From positions 69,793,823 to 69,857,822 of the forward strand of contig NC_080419.1 of assembly GCF_029873635.1 (NCBI RefSeq): a stretch of DNA of 64,000 nucleotides, in the 5' to 3' direction. Origin of the DNA: Malania oleifera (Eukaryota > Streptophyta > Magnoliopsida > Santalales > Ximeniaceae). A model generated the notes under the pieces. It saw only the letters and a list, made by a program, of their open reading frames with translations, was not told the DNA's origin and did not search any database. This document shows, piece after piece, positions 12,901-22,470 of this stretch; the first letter of the stretch is position 1, and every line of letters begins with the position of its first letter. The position numbers and the translations under genes were made by a program.

Positions 12901-13471
12901 ATTTTGTTAAATTCGTTAGTCTCTAAATTACAAAACAGATTAATATTTGACGCATGGATCGTGCTAGTACTGTAAAGCCAAAGGAGGTGGCTTTTCGAAA
13001 GGGGCCGTTAGTTGGGTACCTTCAGATATTTGAGCTTGATACTTCCGTAAACGAGTCCAATAGAGAAGGCAGAAGCACGAGCCACCTGCGAAATCCACAA
13101 AAAGAAGTCACAACTTTTGTGATTAGAAGAAAACAAGAAAACCTTGTCACAAAAAAAATTAAACGGTGAAAATCTGAGACTGATCCAGAAATGCGGGATG
13201 GGAGTATTCGGCAAATCGACCGCGAAGGCAAAAGATGAGCTGGTTTGCTAGCCAGTTAAAGTCTGAAATTCGAATTGGGGTTAACAAATCTTAAAACCCT
13301 TCAGAAAAAATCTCAAGCTCTGTTTGCCCTTTAGATTGCGTTGCTACGAGTGTTCGTAAGAAGCTTCATGTAACAATTTGAAAAAAAAAAAAACGATAAT
13401 TGAAACGCTATCGAAAAACGTACCAAAGCAAGAGTGCTGGTTCCGGAATAGGGTCCTGGAGGCGGCGCCAT
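3859..13471 (-). CDS. ATP synthase subunit e, mitochondrial (three exons)
   Basis: The coding sequence joins 13471-13424, 13085-13020 and 3906-3859 on the minus strand and gives 53 residues plus TGA. Exon 1 encodes MAPPPGPYSGTSTLAL, exon 2 starts VARASAFSIGLVYG, and exon 3 is Lys/Ala/His-rich and ends KAEAKGHH. Both junctions are phase 0 with GT donors and AG acceptors. I recognise the protein from the plant subunit e family (ATP-synt_E). This is a small inner-membrane subunit of the F1Fo-ATP synthase Fo sector that takes part in dimer contacts. The GLVYG in exon 2 fits the family GxxxG packing motif inside the single membrane helix, and the basic tail faces away from it. The length is usual for plants. 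All splice sites and the frame are intact, so the gene is probably functional despite a 9.1-kb second intron full of repeats. Exon 3 was found by eye from its encoded tail, so RNA support would be useful. Confidence 0.92.
4121..4528. repeat. Tandem repeat, unit about 148 bp, 2.7 copies
   Basis: Units start at 4121, 4267 and 4417, each with an ATGAA(C/T)AG start and an A-run. Shared words are ACAAGC(A/G)AA(C/T)TATGCAAAC, GATCACTT and CCCCAGAAACTTTCAA. The third unit stops after AGATGCAC and has an expanded A-run. The divergence between units looks moderate, so the duplications are not very recent. Confidence 0.85.
5262..5785. mobile_element. Possible degenerate MITE
   Basis: The ends resemble each other in inverted orientation: a CAATG-TT-CAAAAAAAGGC word on the left, and the complement of a CAATGATTTAAAAGGC word on the right. 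Both are followed inward by AAGGC(T/A)-rich sequence. There is no coding capacity. The inverted match is short and imperfect and I found no clean target duplication, so this is only a candidate. Confidence 0.3.
7690..7915. repeat. Diverged direct repeat, period about 124 bp, two copies
   Basis: The words CCTACATTTGT, TTGTTCAAACAGC and GAA(T/C)A-AA recur at a spacing of 124 bp (for example 7716 and 7840). The copies are clearly diverged. There is no coding capacity. Confidence 0.6.
8529..9870 (+). pseudogene. Decayed Myb/SANT-like DNA-binding domain gene
   Basis: Reading-frame pieces match in order the plant Myb/SANT-like domain (PF12776-type), the DNA-binding partner proteins often linked to PIF/Harbinger transposons. 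At 8536-8665 the piece reads HQWTRMEDAK and ends NYLQQ. At 8939-9050 it reads HIESRMDLLKRQ and then FMWDDKLKFVT before a TGA. At 9190-9290 it reads GLRNKYFPHYNNPALIFGKD and continues into an EGLYHVENVEE-type linker. The pieces are split by stops and frameshifts, and the 3' part is repeated at about 9500-9870. No transposase catalytic domain is visible. The identification rests on remembered family patterns, not a search. Confidence 0.6.
9185..9870 (+). repeat. 406-bp direct duplication in the Myb/SANT-like pseudogene
   Basis: The segment with TTTTCCTCACT, CTCATCTTTGGGA and GTCAAATAAGTAGGTTATGC occurs twice. For example, the last word lies at 9351 and again at 9757. Copy 2 has an extra internal stretch of roughly 90 bp and both copies are mutated. 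The duplication arose inside intron 2 of the ATP synthase e gene. Confidence 0.75.
11328..11347. repeat. (AC)n microsatellite
   Basis: About nine AC units. Short (AG)n runs lie near 10000-10014 and 11486-11501. Confidence 0.85.
12410..12730 (+). repeat. LTR-derived fragments with repeated boxes
   Basis: A roughly 65-bp box occurs at about 12418-12482 and again at about 12660-12724, with the shared words CTTCAACTATATGAG and GAGGCTAG. Between them lies TTTGGTATCAGAATC (about 12519), which looks like a mutated primer binding site for initiator Met-tRNA (TGGTATCAGAGC). This suggests remains of a small or non-autonomous LTR element. The family is not recognised. Confidence 0.45.
13020..13085 (-). 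CDS. ATP synthase e exon 2
   Basis: This is 22 codons holding the membrane helix and the GLVYG motif. The acceptor is a T-rich tract ending GCAG (AG at 13086-13087). The donor is GTACCC at 13019. Both ends are phase 0. Intron 1 (13086-13423) is 338 bp and typical for a plant. Confidence 0.92.
13424..13471 (-). CDS. ATP synthase e exon 1
   Basis: This is 16 codons from ATG, ending at a GTACGTTTTT donor (first intron base at 13423). It is GC-rich compared with its surroundings. It is preceded by a purine-rich leader (AGGAAGAAGCTCCA) and I see no competing in-frame upstream ATG nearby. Confidence 0.92.
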
Positions 13472-13680
13472 TGGAGCTTCTTCCTAAGGTACGCGTCTAA
13501 TACTAGTTAGAGAAGAGTCCACCAAAACCCTCCCCAAAGCAGAATTTTCTGAGCCCTAGAATTTGCAGCCAGGCGAAGCTCTTTAAAATGCGGAAATAAA
13601 TACATGGAATGACGTCGTTCCGCCCATTCTTGGCCCCACTCAACAAGGTCGCACGGTTCTCGTTCGTGCGTTTGTGCACA
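13472..13680 (-). promoter_or_regulatory. Upstream region of the ATP synthase e gene
   Basis: This segment is clearly richer in GC than its flanks. On the gene strand it has a TGTATTTATTT TATA-like word (about 13594-13604), roughly 125 bp before the ATG. Upstream of it is an ACGT-type bZIP core, TGACGTCG on the plus strand (13610-13617). GGGGCC and ATGGGC words (about 13620-13637) are near, but not equal to, the TGGGCY site II boxes known from plant mitochondrial-protein genes. The transcription start is inferred only. Confidence 0.4.
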
Positions 13681-13899
13681 AAATGGAGTATAAAGAAAAT
13701 GAAATGAAATTTTAAATAAAATTATGAAAATTTTGAGGGATAAATTTGATTTGATTTTATTTTATTTTATTTTTATATATTAATTATGTATTTAAAATAT
13801 ATTTAATTTAAATATTACAAAAGTTAGACTAAACTTAATCCTTAATAACTTATATTTAGTCCAATCAAAACACATAATTGTATAAGCAAGTATAACCTC
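13681..13899. other. No feature seen
   Basis: AT-rich intergenic DNA with a TTTTATTTTATTTTA run near 13750. Nothing else is recognised. Confidence 0.5.
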
Positions 13900-15737
13900 A
13901 ATTATCAGCTAAAAATCAAGAAAGAAGATACTTGGAGGACTCGAGGTGTGTCTTGAAAAATCACTCTGATGCCTAAGGGAATATGGAATGATTGAATTAT
14001 TGGAATAGGAAAAGAATATTTGAAAATGAGATATTTTACCTATGGTTATATTTTGATTGATGATATTTATTGGGAAAATTAATTATAGTATCATGATCTT
14101 TACCTCTAGTTAGTGTACCCCATTGATCTTGTTATTTTTAGGGTCAATGTAGAGTTTATTGTTATTTTTTATGCTATATTAGTTGTCCCCCACTCCTAAG
14201 GCCAGAAATTAGTTTTCTTAGCTTAGGGATAGTTTTAAGATTATATATATGTATATACATTTTGAAGTTAAATAAATCCCTTTTACCTTTGATTAAGCAA
14301 GCCTCTAGCTAAGTCGAGTAGGGTATGACTAAACCAAATAGGCATTATCTAAGCTGAGTAGGCTTCATACGAGATAAGCAAAGTTCATCCAAGTCAAGTA
14401 GGGATCTCTTCTTCTTTTTGGTCAAGCAAATGATTCTTTCTACTGAGCAAATCTTATCAAACAAACGTTTTTTTAGGACTTACGAGCAATGCTCATCATG
14501 TGGGTCATATATTAGTATGTCATGCTCGCCTCTTGTTATCTCATAATGTATGTTCATTAAATGGACTTTTTTGGGTCTCATGAGCAATGTTCATCAAATG
14601 AGTCATATTTTGGTGAGTTATGTTCACTTCTTATTGTCTCATGAGTTGTACTCATGAGATGGACAATTTTAGGTCTTATGAATTGTGCTCATCGTATGAG
14701 TCATGTTATTGTGAATTGTGCTCACTTTTTGTTATCTTATGAGTTATGCTCATCATATGGATATTTTTGGGTCTCATGGGTTGTGCTCATCGTATGGATT
14801 ATATTTTGAGTAAGTGGGCCTAACTGACTTGTTGAATTAGCTTACAGTCTTTGTAAGATATTACTTGTCTGCATTTAAATATTAACAAAAAGAGAATATC
14901 TCGCAATATTATAACAAAGTTTTATTGAATTCATTTAATATAAAATGATCATGAACCTCCATTGTTTTTTCAAGCTGATTGATTTTTTTTTTTTTTAAAT
15001 TATCCTCAAATGCTTACAAGCATTATTCATCAATGTCAATGTTATTGATATCCTCATGATCATGACTCTTCCTTATCAGATCTAAATTCTTCAAAGTTGA
15101 TTCTTGATGCTTTGGTGATTTACTTTTTGGTGGTGTATCCAAAGGAAACATTCTTAGATTCTGTTATGAATAATCCTTCTTTGTTGTGGAAACACTTCAA
15201 ATATCTCTTCCACCTTCTTTTAAAAGATTAGAAATTGCTCCATTGGTACCATTTGTCCTATGAAAAGACATCAACTTGCATTCTTTGAATTGATAAAAGT
15301 GAGTGATCTCCAAAAGGATTATACGAATTAGAATTAAGAGAGGCCGTTATGATCGTTTTTATTTCAATCCTTTTAATCTTCCCATAGACAGAGTCAATTG
15401 TTGCAGCCAAAAATGACCAGGTTAACCAGATCAACCATTACCTCGACCACCTACTAAAAATCAAGAAAGAAGAGACTTGAAGGATCCAAGATGTACTTTA
15501 GGGGGATTACTCTGATACCTAAGTTAGGGAATATGGAAGGATTAAATTATTGTAACAGTAAAAGAATAGGTGAAAATGAAATGTCTTTCTTGGGGTTATT
15601 TTTTTATTAATGATATTTATTAGGAAAAATAATTATGGTATCATGATCTTTGTCTCTTGTTAGTATACCCCCATTGATCTTGTTATTGTTAGGTTCAATG
15701 TAGAGTTTATTGTTTTTTTTTTTTCATGCTACATTAG
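13900..15737 (+). repeat. Pair of about 280-bp direct repeats flanking a 1.26-kb core
   Basis: Copy 1 (about 13900-14181) and copy 2 (about 15440-15737) share AAAAATCAAGAAAGAAGA, GGAATATGGAA, GTATCATGATCTTT and CATTGATCTTGTTATT in the same order. The layout resembles a small terminal-repeat element (TRIM-like), but the copies lack clear TG...CA ends and I found no primer site or target duplication. The core holds the 98-bp tandem array and nothing coding. The copies are noticeably diverged. Confidence 0.65.
14482..14812. repeat. 98-bp tandem repeat, 3.4 copies
   Basis: Units begin at 14482, 14580, 14678 and 14776, a constant period of 98. Each carries two related halves with TGCTCAT or TTCATC words and a GGGTCTCA-like end, so the ancestral unit may have been about 49 bp. 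A looser array with CAAGTCGAGTAGG-like words precedes it (14295-14410). Confidence 0.85.
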
Positions 15738-16418
15738 GTCCGAGCACATGAACTGGAGGTGACTCATTTTTATCAGTAACATAAAACAAATACTTCATTT
15801 TCTCAATTCCTAAATAATATTTTATTAATTCCTAAAAATAACCTTCTTATTTCATTCATTATTCATAGTTATGCTTACTAATTGCAAAATACTATACTAA
15901 ATTATTATTTTCAAAAAATCAAAATATTTAATATCATTTAATAATTGTTTTAAATCTTGTTATTCATCCATGTTAATTCTACTACTCCTAAAAGTGATTT
16001 ATTGTTTTTTTTTTTTTTTTTGGGCATGGGATGATAGTTTTTAATAGACAAGTTTGCCATTGTTGTTATACTTGGTTCAAACTTTAATTATTGTTATATC
16101 CTCCAATACTATCATCCTAGTCAATCAATAAGTGTAATATTATTTGTCAATAAATTCATTTTTTGCCCTACTAGAATTTTAGTCATGTTTTGTCAGTGTC
16201 GCACAATTGATCATTCTTCTCTCTTATTAACCTTTAGTTCTTATTTGAACCCTATGTCTCTCTGTAGATCATCAAAAGTTAGGAATGCACATACAGACAC
16301 ATACCCCCGCATACCTCACATATTCTAATGATGTTCTCTCTTGCTCTCTTGTTTAAGCAATCTGAGTAAGGAGGGTGATTAAGTTTGGGGGGGGGGGGGG
16401 GAAGGTTTTTAAGCTAAG
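15738..16418. other. No gene; simple repeats only
   Basis: AT-rich DNA with a T run at about 16004-16020 and a pure G run of about 16 bases at 16387-16402. No coding or element signal. Confidence 0.6.
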
Positions 16419-16585
16419 GGTCTATTTGGGTCCTCAGATTTGGAGGCTTGGTTTTGGAAACCCCCAATCCCAAGTCCAAAAATTTGGAACCAAAAAATGA
16501 GTTAGGATTCGAATTCCAAATGTCCATAGTTTGGAACCACAAATGAGCTAGGATTTGGATTCCAAATTTCATTCTTTAGGGCCCA
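16419..16585. mobile_element. Possible MITE fragment cut by LTR K
   Basis: The left end reads GGGTCTATTTGGGTCC and the right part ends AGGGCCCA just before LTR K. Internal words built on TTTGGA(A/T)TCC recur in direct and inverted form. Non-autonomous hAT-type elements often begin with GGG(C/T)C-TTTGG words. The right terminus appears to be missing. Confidence 0.3.
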
Positions 16586-17274
16586 TGTGATGACCTAATT
16601 TTTCTACAATTTTTTTTTCATACAATAATAAATAATAACATTCCATCATTTACCACATATCCCTGATACCATATATTAATATAGCCCGGCCCAAAATGAG
16701 ATATCAGTTATCATCAATACACACAAACCTTGCAGCGGAATACATAAAGTGTTTGGGTCCCAAAATACAATACTAGAGTGCTATAACCTCTACACACATA
16801 CATATACATCCCAAAAAATCCACAAAATACTCTGAGAATTATACAAGTCATATCCCCAACTCTAAAACACTTTCCCTGAATAGTAGGATAACAGTACCTC
16901 TTCTACCTCAGAGCTCTCTCTGCTCATCTGTCCTGATTTCCTAACATGTTTAAATTCTGAGTGAGACACCTCTTAGTAAGACGAAATAAATTATTCACAG
17001 TGCGTGGCAACATGAGTTTGGTTATATCATAACACATTCATTTAAATAATTATATTAACTAGAAAAAACATACAAATTTGTACTCATAATCATATATATA
17101 TATATAAACATAGTTTCATAAACTTTCATATCATTGTCATAACCATATACATAAGCTTTCATATCTCATACCATATTCATACTCTTTCATTTTTCATATC
17201 ATATACATACTCATTCATTTCTTATTTCTTATATCATATATGTACCCTGTCATTTCTCATATTCATAATCATAC

Positions 17275-17515
17275 TCTAGCACATGGGTATCCACTAGCAT
17301 ATAGCACAACGCATCTGTAACCCATGGCTGTTCATTTCTCATATTATTTTTTATTTTCATAGTCTAACTCATGAGTATCCATGAGTATAGAATACACTAC
17401 ACGTCTGTAACTCATGGCTATTCATTTCACTTTTCACTTTTCATAAATATTTTCTAGCTCATGGGTATCCACTAGTATAAAATACATGAGGCGTCTATAG
17501 CTCATGGCTGCACCT
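17275..17515. repeat. 89-bp tandem repeat in LTR K, three copies
   Basis: CATGGGTATCCA or CATGAGTATCCA words occur at 17282, 17370 and 17460. Each is followed by ACTAG-ATA, a CG(C/T)(A/C)TCT or CGTCT word, and (C/A)CATGGCT. The arrangement is a typical intra-LTR minisatellite. Confidence 0.8.
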
Positions 17516-17864
17516 CAGTAATGAGAAACCATCCTGAGGATAATCACTTTGTCATGTATTCACCCTTCATGATCTAGTTGTGCGGCCCGAAGGCTAGACC
17601 TAACGTGGTTGGCCTACCCGATTAGATCAAAACAAGGAACGCGTATGTAGTACGATTGGCCTACCCAATTTTGGTGCGGGCCCCAAGGGGTAACACAACC
17701 CTTCACAGGCTCAATCGACTACCTTGCCACACTCTGTACTATACGTGTGGTTGCACTAAAACAATGCTAGCAACGATACCGTGCTCTTAGAATAACTCTG
17801 GTCTATCAGAGTTCTCATTTCCACATTTCAGTATTCATATTTCTTATGTCTGTATAACTCTCAT

Positions 17865-17871
<7 letters not shown>

Positions 17872-17905
<34 letters not shown>
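17872..17905. repeat. (TA)n microsatellite followed by (TCA)n
   Basis: About 17 TA units preceded by CACACACA and followed by four or five ATC units. Confidence 0.9.
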
Positions 17906-17907
<2 letters not shown>

Positions 17908-18250
17908 TCATCATCATCATTTTTGTATAATTATCTATTCAACATTTGTGTACAAAACATCTTTAAGTATTTCACATATCATCATTTCAGTATAAAACAC
18001 ATCGGTGTATTTCTCATTTCTTCATTTTGTAATTCTCATTTTTCCTGTATAATTATCATCTCATTTCATCATTTTTGTATAAAACATATCTCTATATTTC
18101 ATATATCATCAATTCTTAGTAAAAACATATATGTATATCGCATATCATCATTTATATATAAAATATAACTGGGTTTCTCATATCATCATTTCTGTATAAA
18201 AATATTTTTAGGTTTCTCGTATTTTCATATCTATATAAAATACAGCAGTA
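17906..18250. repeat. Degenerate array of about 50-bp units
   Basis: The words ATCATCATTT, (T/A)GTATAAAA and CATATC alternate through the segment with irregular spacing near 50 bp. It lies inside LTR K. Confidence 0.6.
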
Positions 18251-18467
18251 TATCAACATTTCTTAGTACAAATCATATGTTTCAATATCATTTACATTCC
18301 TAATATAAAGTTGTTATTTCATATTCCTCATGCCACACAATTTTAAACGGTTATTCACAATATAATAATCATAAGGAAAATATTCATATCATCATTTTCT
18401 AATACTATATACCATATTCTCATTTTCACATACTTTAATCAATCAATTAATGTCCCAAAAATATCTG

Positions 18468-19118
18468 TGTTGGCCTAATAAGGTTTACAAATCTTGTTTT
18501 GATGATAACAAAGCAAATGATCTTAATATGTTTTGCTAAGATACGTTTCAAGGCTCAAAAGCTTTCATAAGAAGAAAGATCAAGTTTAAGTGTTTGTAAA
18601 GAAGCTCACATGAAGATTATGCTTGGCCCATGATGAAACAAAAGAAAATTGAAGAAAGAAAAGCTTGGATTCAAAGATAGAAAAATCTGATGAAGCTTAA
18701 AGACTTCTAAAGCTCAAAGTCAAGATGGACTCAAAGCAAGATATACATGAAGACTTCACACATAGAGAGTTTAAGTCTTAAGGAAAGTTTTATGCAAGTA
18801 CTTCAATTTAAAATCAATACAGATGCTTCGAAGCTCTTTAGGAATGATTATAGACCTAGAGACCTATTTTTAAAACCTTGGGAAACATATTTTGCAAATT
18901 TCAAATCAAAGATTCCAAGATTGAAAGTTAAAAGAGTTTCCGGAAACAAAATCTTAAAAATAGTTAAAATGCATGCTTAGGTGACTGACTAGGTTTCATC
19001 AGGCAATTGACAAATTATATGGCTTTTAAGAAAGGCAAACAGAACTATGACAAACGCCTCCTAAAACATTCTCATGCGACTGACAGTAGTCAGGCGACTG
19101 AAAGAACATTGTTAGGCG
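18468..19118 (+). mobile_element. Copia-type LTR 5' part, J1
   Basis: It starts TGTTGGCCTAATAAGG and continues TTTTGATGATAACAAA, closely matching the start of solo LTR H at 59874. It ends abruptly at the start of gypsy LTR G, 651 bp in. The GCGACTGA-type words near its end (18980-19118) match the U3 arrays of H. Its 3' part is not adjacent. J2 (58720-59171) is the same LTR type, but its flanks do not prove they were one copy. Confidence 0.6.
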
Positions 19119-19626
19119 TGTAACGAACTACCTATTTTACCATGTACAAATACTCATATTTATTTATTATTTATTTTATACGTAACATCATTCATAATAA
19201 CTCTGATATCCTGCTACACCGATATAATCATGATCAACCCGAATCCATGGGTATTGGGGATATACCTGTCATACATCTCTTATACCTAAGTAGTGAAAAA
19301 CATAAATTACATACATGTCATACAACATCGGACACAATACCAGAATTCTACTGAATTTGTCATATGTATACAAACATCCACAAAAGGACCAAAAGTACCT
19401 TAGGGTCATAACCCAAAAATCAATCTGACCCTAACTCAACTACTTACCCTTCTAATAAGGTAATTTGATCAACCTCTACTGCTGCGGAGCTCTATCCGCC
19501 CTTCTATTTGGATATCCTGAAATATTTGTAATGTTGGGGTGAGACACCTCTCAGTAAGGGAGATAAACTAATATCAGTGTGTGGCAACATAAGTATTACC
19601 ATGCTTAAACATGAACTGTACATAAC

Positions 19627-19628
<2 letters not shown>

Positions 19629-19660
<32 letters not shown>
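19629..19660. repeat. (TA)n microsatellite
   Basis: About 16 TA units inside LTR G. Confidence 0.9.
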
Positions 19661-19663
<3 letters not shown>

Positions 19664-19816
19664 AAAAATGGCTATATAAATTCTGAATAAAACATAATTC
19701 ATCATAACATAATATATCACACTAAATTTCTGTAACATGTAAATCATCTTCTATAGATGTACAATACTGACATATTACTAATTACGCGCCACAGTTGTGT
19801 AATTATGCATTTAAAT

Positions 19817-19948
19817 TCAGCCGGCACGGATGCCATGATTATTCAGCTGGTGCAAATGTCATGATTATTTAGCCGGCACAGCTGCTGTGATTATTCAGCC
19901 GGCCCAGATGCCGTGATATTTCAATTGGCCCAGATGCCGTGAACAGAT
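19817..19948. repeat. 26-bp minisatellite in LTR G, five copies
   Basis: AGCCGGCAC-GATGCCATGAT-like units start at 19819, 19845, 19871, 19897 and 19923, exactly 26 bp apart. CpG-containing words decay to CA or TG in several copies. Confidence 0.9.
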
Positions 19949-20456
19949 TTATATGTATATAATAGTTTAATCAAATATATTATTATATCATATTTTACAC
20001 AAGATCATGAAACAGTGTATATAGTATTTATGAAATTTACTATATGATAGCAGAGCCTTGATGGTTTAGTTTAGTTTTAAATCATGGTACCGTAGCTATT
20101 TAGATCAAGTAGTGCTACCACACGTCTCAAATAAAGTGTACGAGATGGGTAGTCGATTGAGCCCAGAGAAGTGTAGTGTGCCCCCTCGACAGTTCGGACT
20201 AGGCTGGGCATGCCAATCGTACTTACAGACCAAACAACTTTCGCTTAGCATGGTAGGCCAACCATTGCTAGGTCCCACCTATGGGCGCACAACCCAATTA
20301 TGTGGGGGTAATACATGACGTCAGCTAACTATCCATCCAAGGTGTGATTTTAGTAATATACAGATATAACAGATTATTTGTATGTATACAGAAATTTAGT
20401 ATGATACGTATGTGATGTTAAATTATGTTTTATTCATATTATATACAAAACAGTTT

Positions 20457-20720
20457 TGTAATGACCTGCCTATTTTACCGTAATAATAATTTTTTTAAAA
20501 AAATAATAACATTTAATATAATAATCCTAATTAGTTGATAAAATATAATCAACCTGGACTCATAGTACCAGGGGTATACCTAAAATACAACTCTGCAACC
20601 TAAGCAACGGTAAACGTAAAATCATATACATATCAAATCATCCAACCAGCATAATACTAAAGTTCTACTAAAACTATTACATACATATACACATCCCAAA
20701 ATGACCAAAAAGTGCCCTAG
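20457..20720 (-). mobile_element. Remnant of the 3' LTR of element C
   Basis: It aligns base for base with the low-coordinate end of the intact C 5' LTR at 55866-56127, with roughly one difference in ten. Both start TGTAATGACCTGCC and both reach the word GACCAAAAAGTG followed by (C/T)CCTAG. At 20720 it is broken by element B. The remaining 1.8 kb of this LTR is deleted at 36194/36195. Confidence 0.85.
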
Positions 20721-20964
20721 TGTAATGACCCAAAAAATTTAATGATAAAATAATTGAGAAAAATAATAAATGAAAAAGATAAATAAGGAATAAAGGAAAA
20801 GAGTAGGAAATAAAAGTTTAGAAGAAAAAGGGAAAAGAAATTTAGAAAGGGATAATAAGCAGGTGTTTGTCGACGAGCACGATTTTCTCTTCGACGAGTG
20901 ATGTTGTGTGCCTCGTCGCTGAGTAAGTATGTCTCGTCAACGAGGATTAACCGAGAGGGTTTAG
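20721..20964 (+). mobile_element. 5' LTR of B, distal part
   Basis: It starts TGTAATGACCCAAAAAAT, matching the B 3' LTR start at 34120. It ends GAGAGGGTTTAG, where A is inserted. The uninterrupted copy at 34339-34350 reads GAGAGGGTTTGAGCTG, which fixes the insertion point. Confidence 0.9.
20960..20964. repeat. Target site duplication of A, left copy (TTTAG)
   Basis: TTTAG lies directly before the TGTAAGAACC start of the A 5' LTR and recurs at 30324-30328 after its 3' LTR. Confidence 0.9.
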
Positions 20965-21240
20965 TGTAAGAACCCGAATTTGTATTGTACGGGGTAATTA
21001 CGTAAAAAGGAGTAAAGTATGGAATTCTGCAGACTTCATTGATGAGGCCAAAATTCATCGACGAAGGTAGTAGATTTCTTGTCGACAAAATTCAAAGCCT
21101 CATCGATGAGAAAAAGCCAAGGGGTTCAGGAAAATTTAAATATCAGAGTTCATCGACAAAATCGTTGTCTCGTCAATAAAATCTTTGAAGACCTCGTCGA
21201 CGAGGACACCAACTCGTCGACGAAGCCACTCGGGTCAAAG

Positions 21241-21314
21241 GCTTATAAAAGGATATTTTGGGGTTGCTTAGCTCCTAAGTTTGGTTTCTCTCTCTCACTC
21301 TCTCTAGGATTTCG

Positions 21315-21359
<45 letters not shown>
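21241..21359 (+). promoter_or_regulatory. Core promoter of A: TATA box and CT run
   Basis: GCTTATAAAAGGATA (21241 on) is a good TATA box. About 65 bp downstream is a run of some 20 CT units (21318-21359), where transcription probably starts. The same layout is present in the 3' LTR (28497-28612), in B (30437-30511) and, on the minus strand, in C (57748-57660). Confidence 0.65.
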
Positions 21360-21365
<6 letters not shown>

Positions 21366-22169
21366 CCTTCACCGTTTGTCGCTGGATTCACAAATCCAAC
21401 GATACTGCGAGGATCAGTGAAGGATTCTCTACGTTTCTACTAGATCAGAATCTCGATTCGAGCGTTTTCGGGTTTTGGGCCAAAATCGAGGTAAGGCTCG
21501 GTTTTCATTTCTAATTCGATATATATATATATATAGTAGTACAGATTGTAAGTATGTTTCGTACTGTGGGTTTGTAGGTTTTGGGGTCTCGGTTCGTAGT
21601 TTTGAGGACCGTAGAGTTCAAAGTTGGTTTTCGGGTTAAGGTAAGGGGATTCTGTTTATATCAGTCCATTTTTGAAATTGGGATCGGTAAGCTTGTAGGC
21701 TATGATCATATGTATGTTTTGACTACTTATTTGGGGAAATCTATCAGGTAAAAATGTAGGATTTTCGAGTTACAATTTTTCGGGAAAATTGGGGATTTTG
21801 GGTATCATCTCTACTTTGTTTGGAAAACCATTTGTTTTGTTAAAACTGTATTATTGAGATAACTGTAATCCATATTTTCATAAACTGTATACTTGAAATT
21901 GTAAATTATATGATTTGTCGTAAACCAAATAAGTGTGGTACGTATGGATGTATGTAATTGTTCCAAGTATTTTTAAAACAGCTGTGTGGTGGCTAAATTT
22001 CGTACGCTAAAATGTATAGGAACGTGAGTTCCAAAATGATTCCAGGTTTTGTGAAATCAGCTAGGGGCGGCTAATTACCGTACACCGAGAGTGGCCAGCT
22101 CTATATCCGGGGTGTGAAATATCACCAATATAATTCGGCTGGTCACCGAAGGAGTGATCTACACCATAT

Positions 22170-22470
22170 ATAGCAATGGATTCACTATGGGCCTAGGTCG
22201 TCGCAGCGTAGTTGTCACGTGGCAATGTAATCGGGGTGAGACTAGGTGACCTTGTGTAGGTGCGTATGTAGCAATGGATTCACTATTGGGCCTGAGTCGT
22301 AAACCTTCGTAGTTGCATGTGTAGAAACGTAATCGCTGTGAGACTAGGTGACCTTGTGTAGTTGCGTATGATGCAATGGATTCACCAATGGGCCTTGATC
22401 GTCACAGCGTAGTTGCGTGTGTAGCAATGTAATCGCTGTGAGACGAGGTGACCTGGTGTAGTTGCGAACT
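22170..22470 (+). repeat. 100-bp tandem repeat in the LTR of A, three copies
   Basis: GCAATGGATTCAC words start at 22173, 22271 and 22373. Each unit also has GGGCCT, a CGTAGTTG word and GTGAGAC-AGGTGACC. The same array is in the 3' LTR at about 29420-29720. Confidence 0.85.

Larger units (their letters stand above)
3907..13019 (-). other. Intron 2 of the ATP synthase e gene (about 9.1 kb)
   Basis: The GT donor is at 13019 and the AG acceptor at 3907-3908, read on the minus strand. The content is AT-rich and includes a 148-bp tandem repeat (4121-4528), a possible MITE (5262-5785), a 124-bp repeat (7690-7915), a Myb/SANT-like pseudogene (8529-9870) and LTR-type fragments (12410-12730). The stretches 4530-5260, 5790-7690, 7920-8520 and 9870-12400 hold nothing I recognise beyond short simple repeats. 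Confidence 0.8.
16586..18467 (-). mobile_element. Gypsy-type LTR fragment K, minus strand
   Basis: It begins TGTGATGACCTAA, like the complement of the gypsy LTR 3' ends in this window (TGTAATGACC at 20457 and 55866). It carries the shared module in reverse orientation at about 16962 (GTGAGACACCTCTTAGTAAG). It continues through a 89-bp tandem array, an AT microsatellite and a degenerate roughly 50-bp array. Its 5' end (high coordinate) is missing where copia LTR J1 starts at 18468. No internal coding region is attached. Confidence 0.6.
19119..20456 (-). mobile_element. Gypsy-type LTR fragment G, minus strand
   Basis: It begins TGTAACGAACTACC and then TATTTTACCATG, parallel to the C LTR start TGTAATGACCTGCC then TATTTTACCGTA. 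It also carries the reversed shared module at about 19540 (GTGAGACACCTCTCAGTAAG) and CCTGAAATATTT next to it. It is cut at 20456, where the C LTR begins, so about 1.34 kb of its 3' side remains. It looks inserted into J1, with AGGCG as the left flank. Confidence 0.6.

Noticed and set aside
12954..13169. Plus-strand frame opposite exon 2
   Set aside because: Antisense shadow of the real exon.
13008..13231. Two longer minus-strand frames overlapping exon 2 of ATP synthase e
   Set aside because: They are exon 2 read through its acceptor into intron 1. The family pattern and splice sites support only 13020-13085 as coding.
17275..17515. Evenly spaced repeats resembling a CRISPR array
   Set aside because: The repeats are direct tandem copies without unique spacers, in plant LTR DNA. 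The same holds for 14482-14812 and 19817-19948.
21079..21420. Frame through the LTR of A with a Leu/Ser repeat tail
   Set aside because: Translation of the CT microsatellite and the palindromic U3. The LTR is non-coding.
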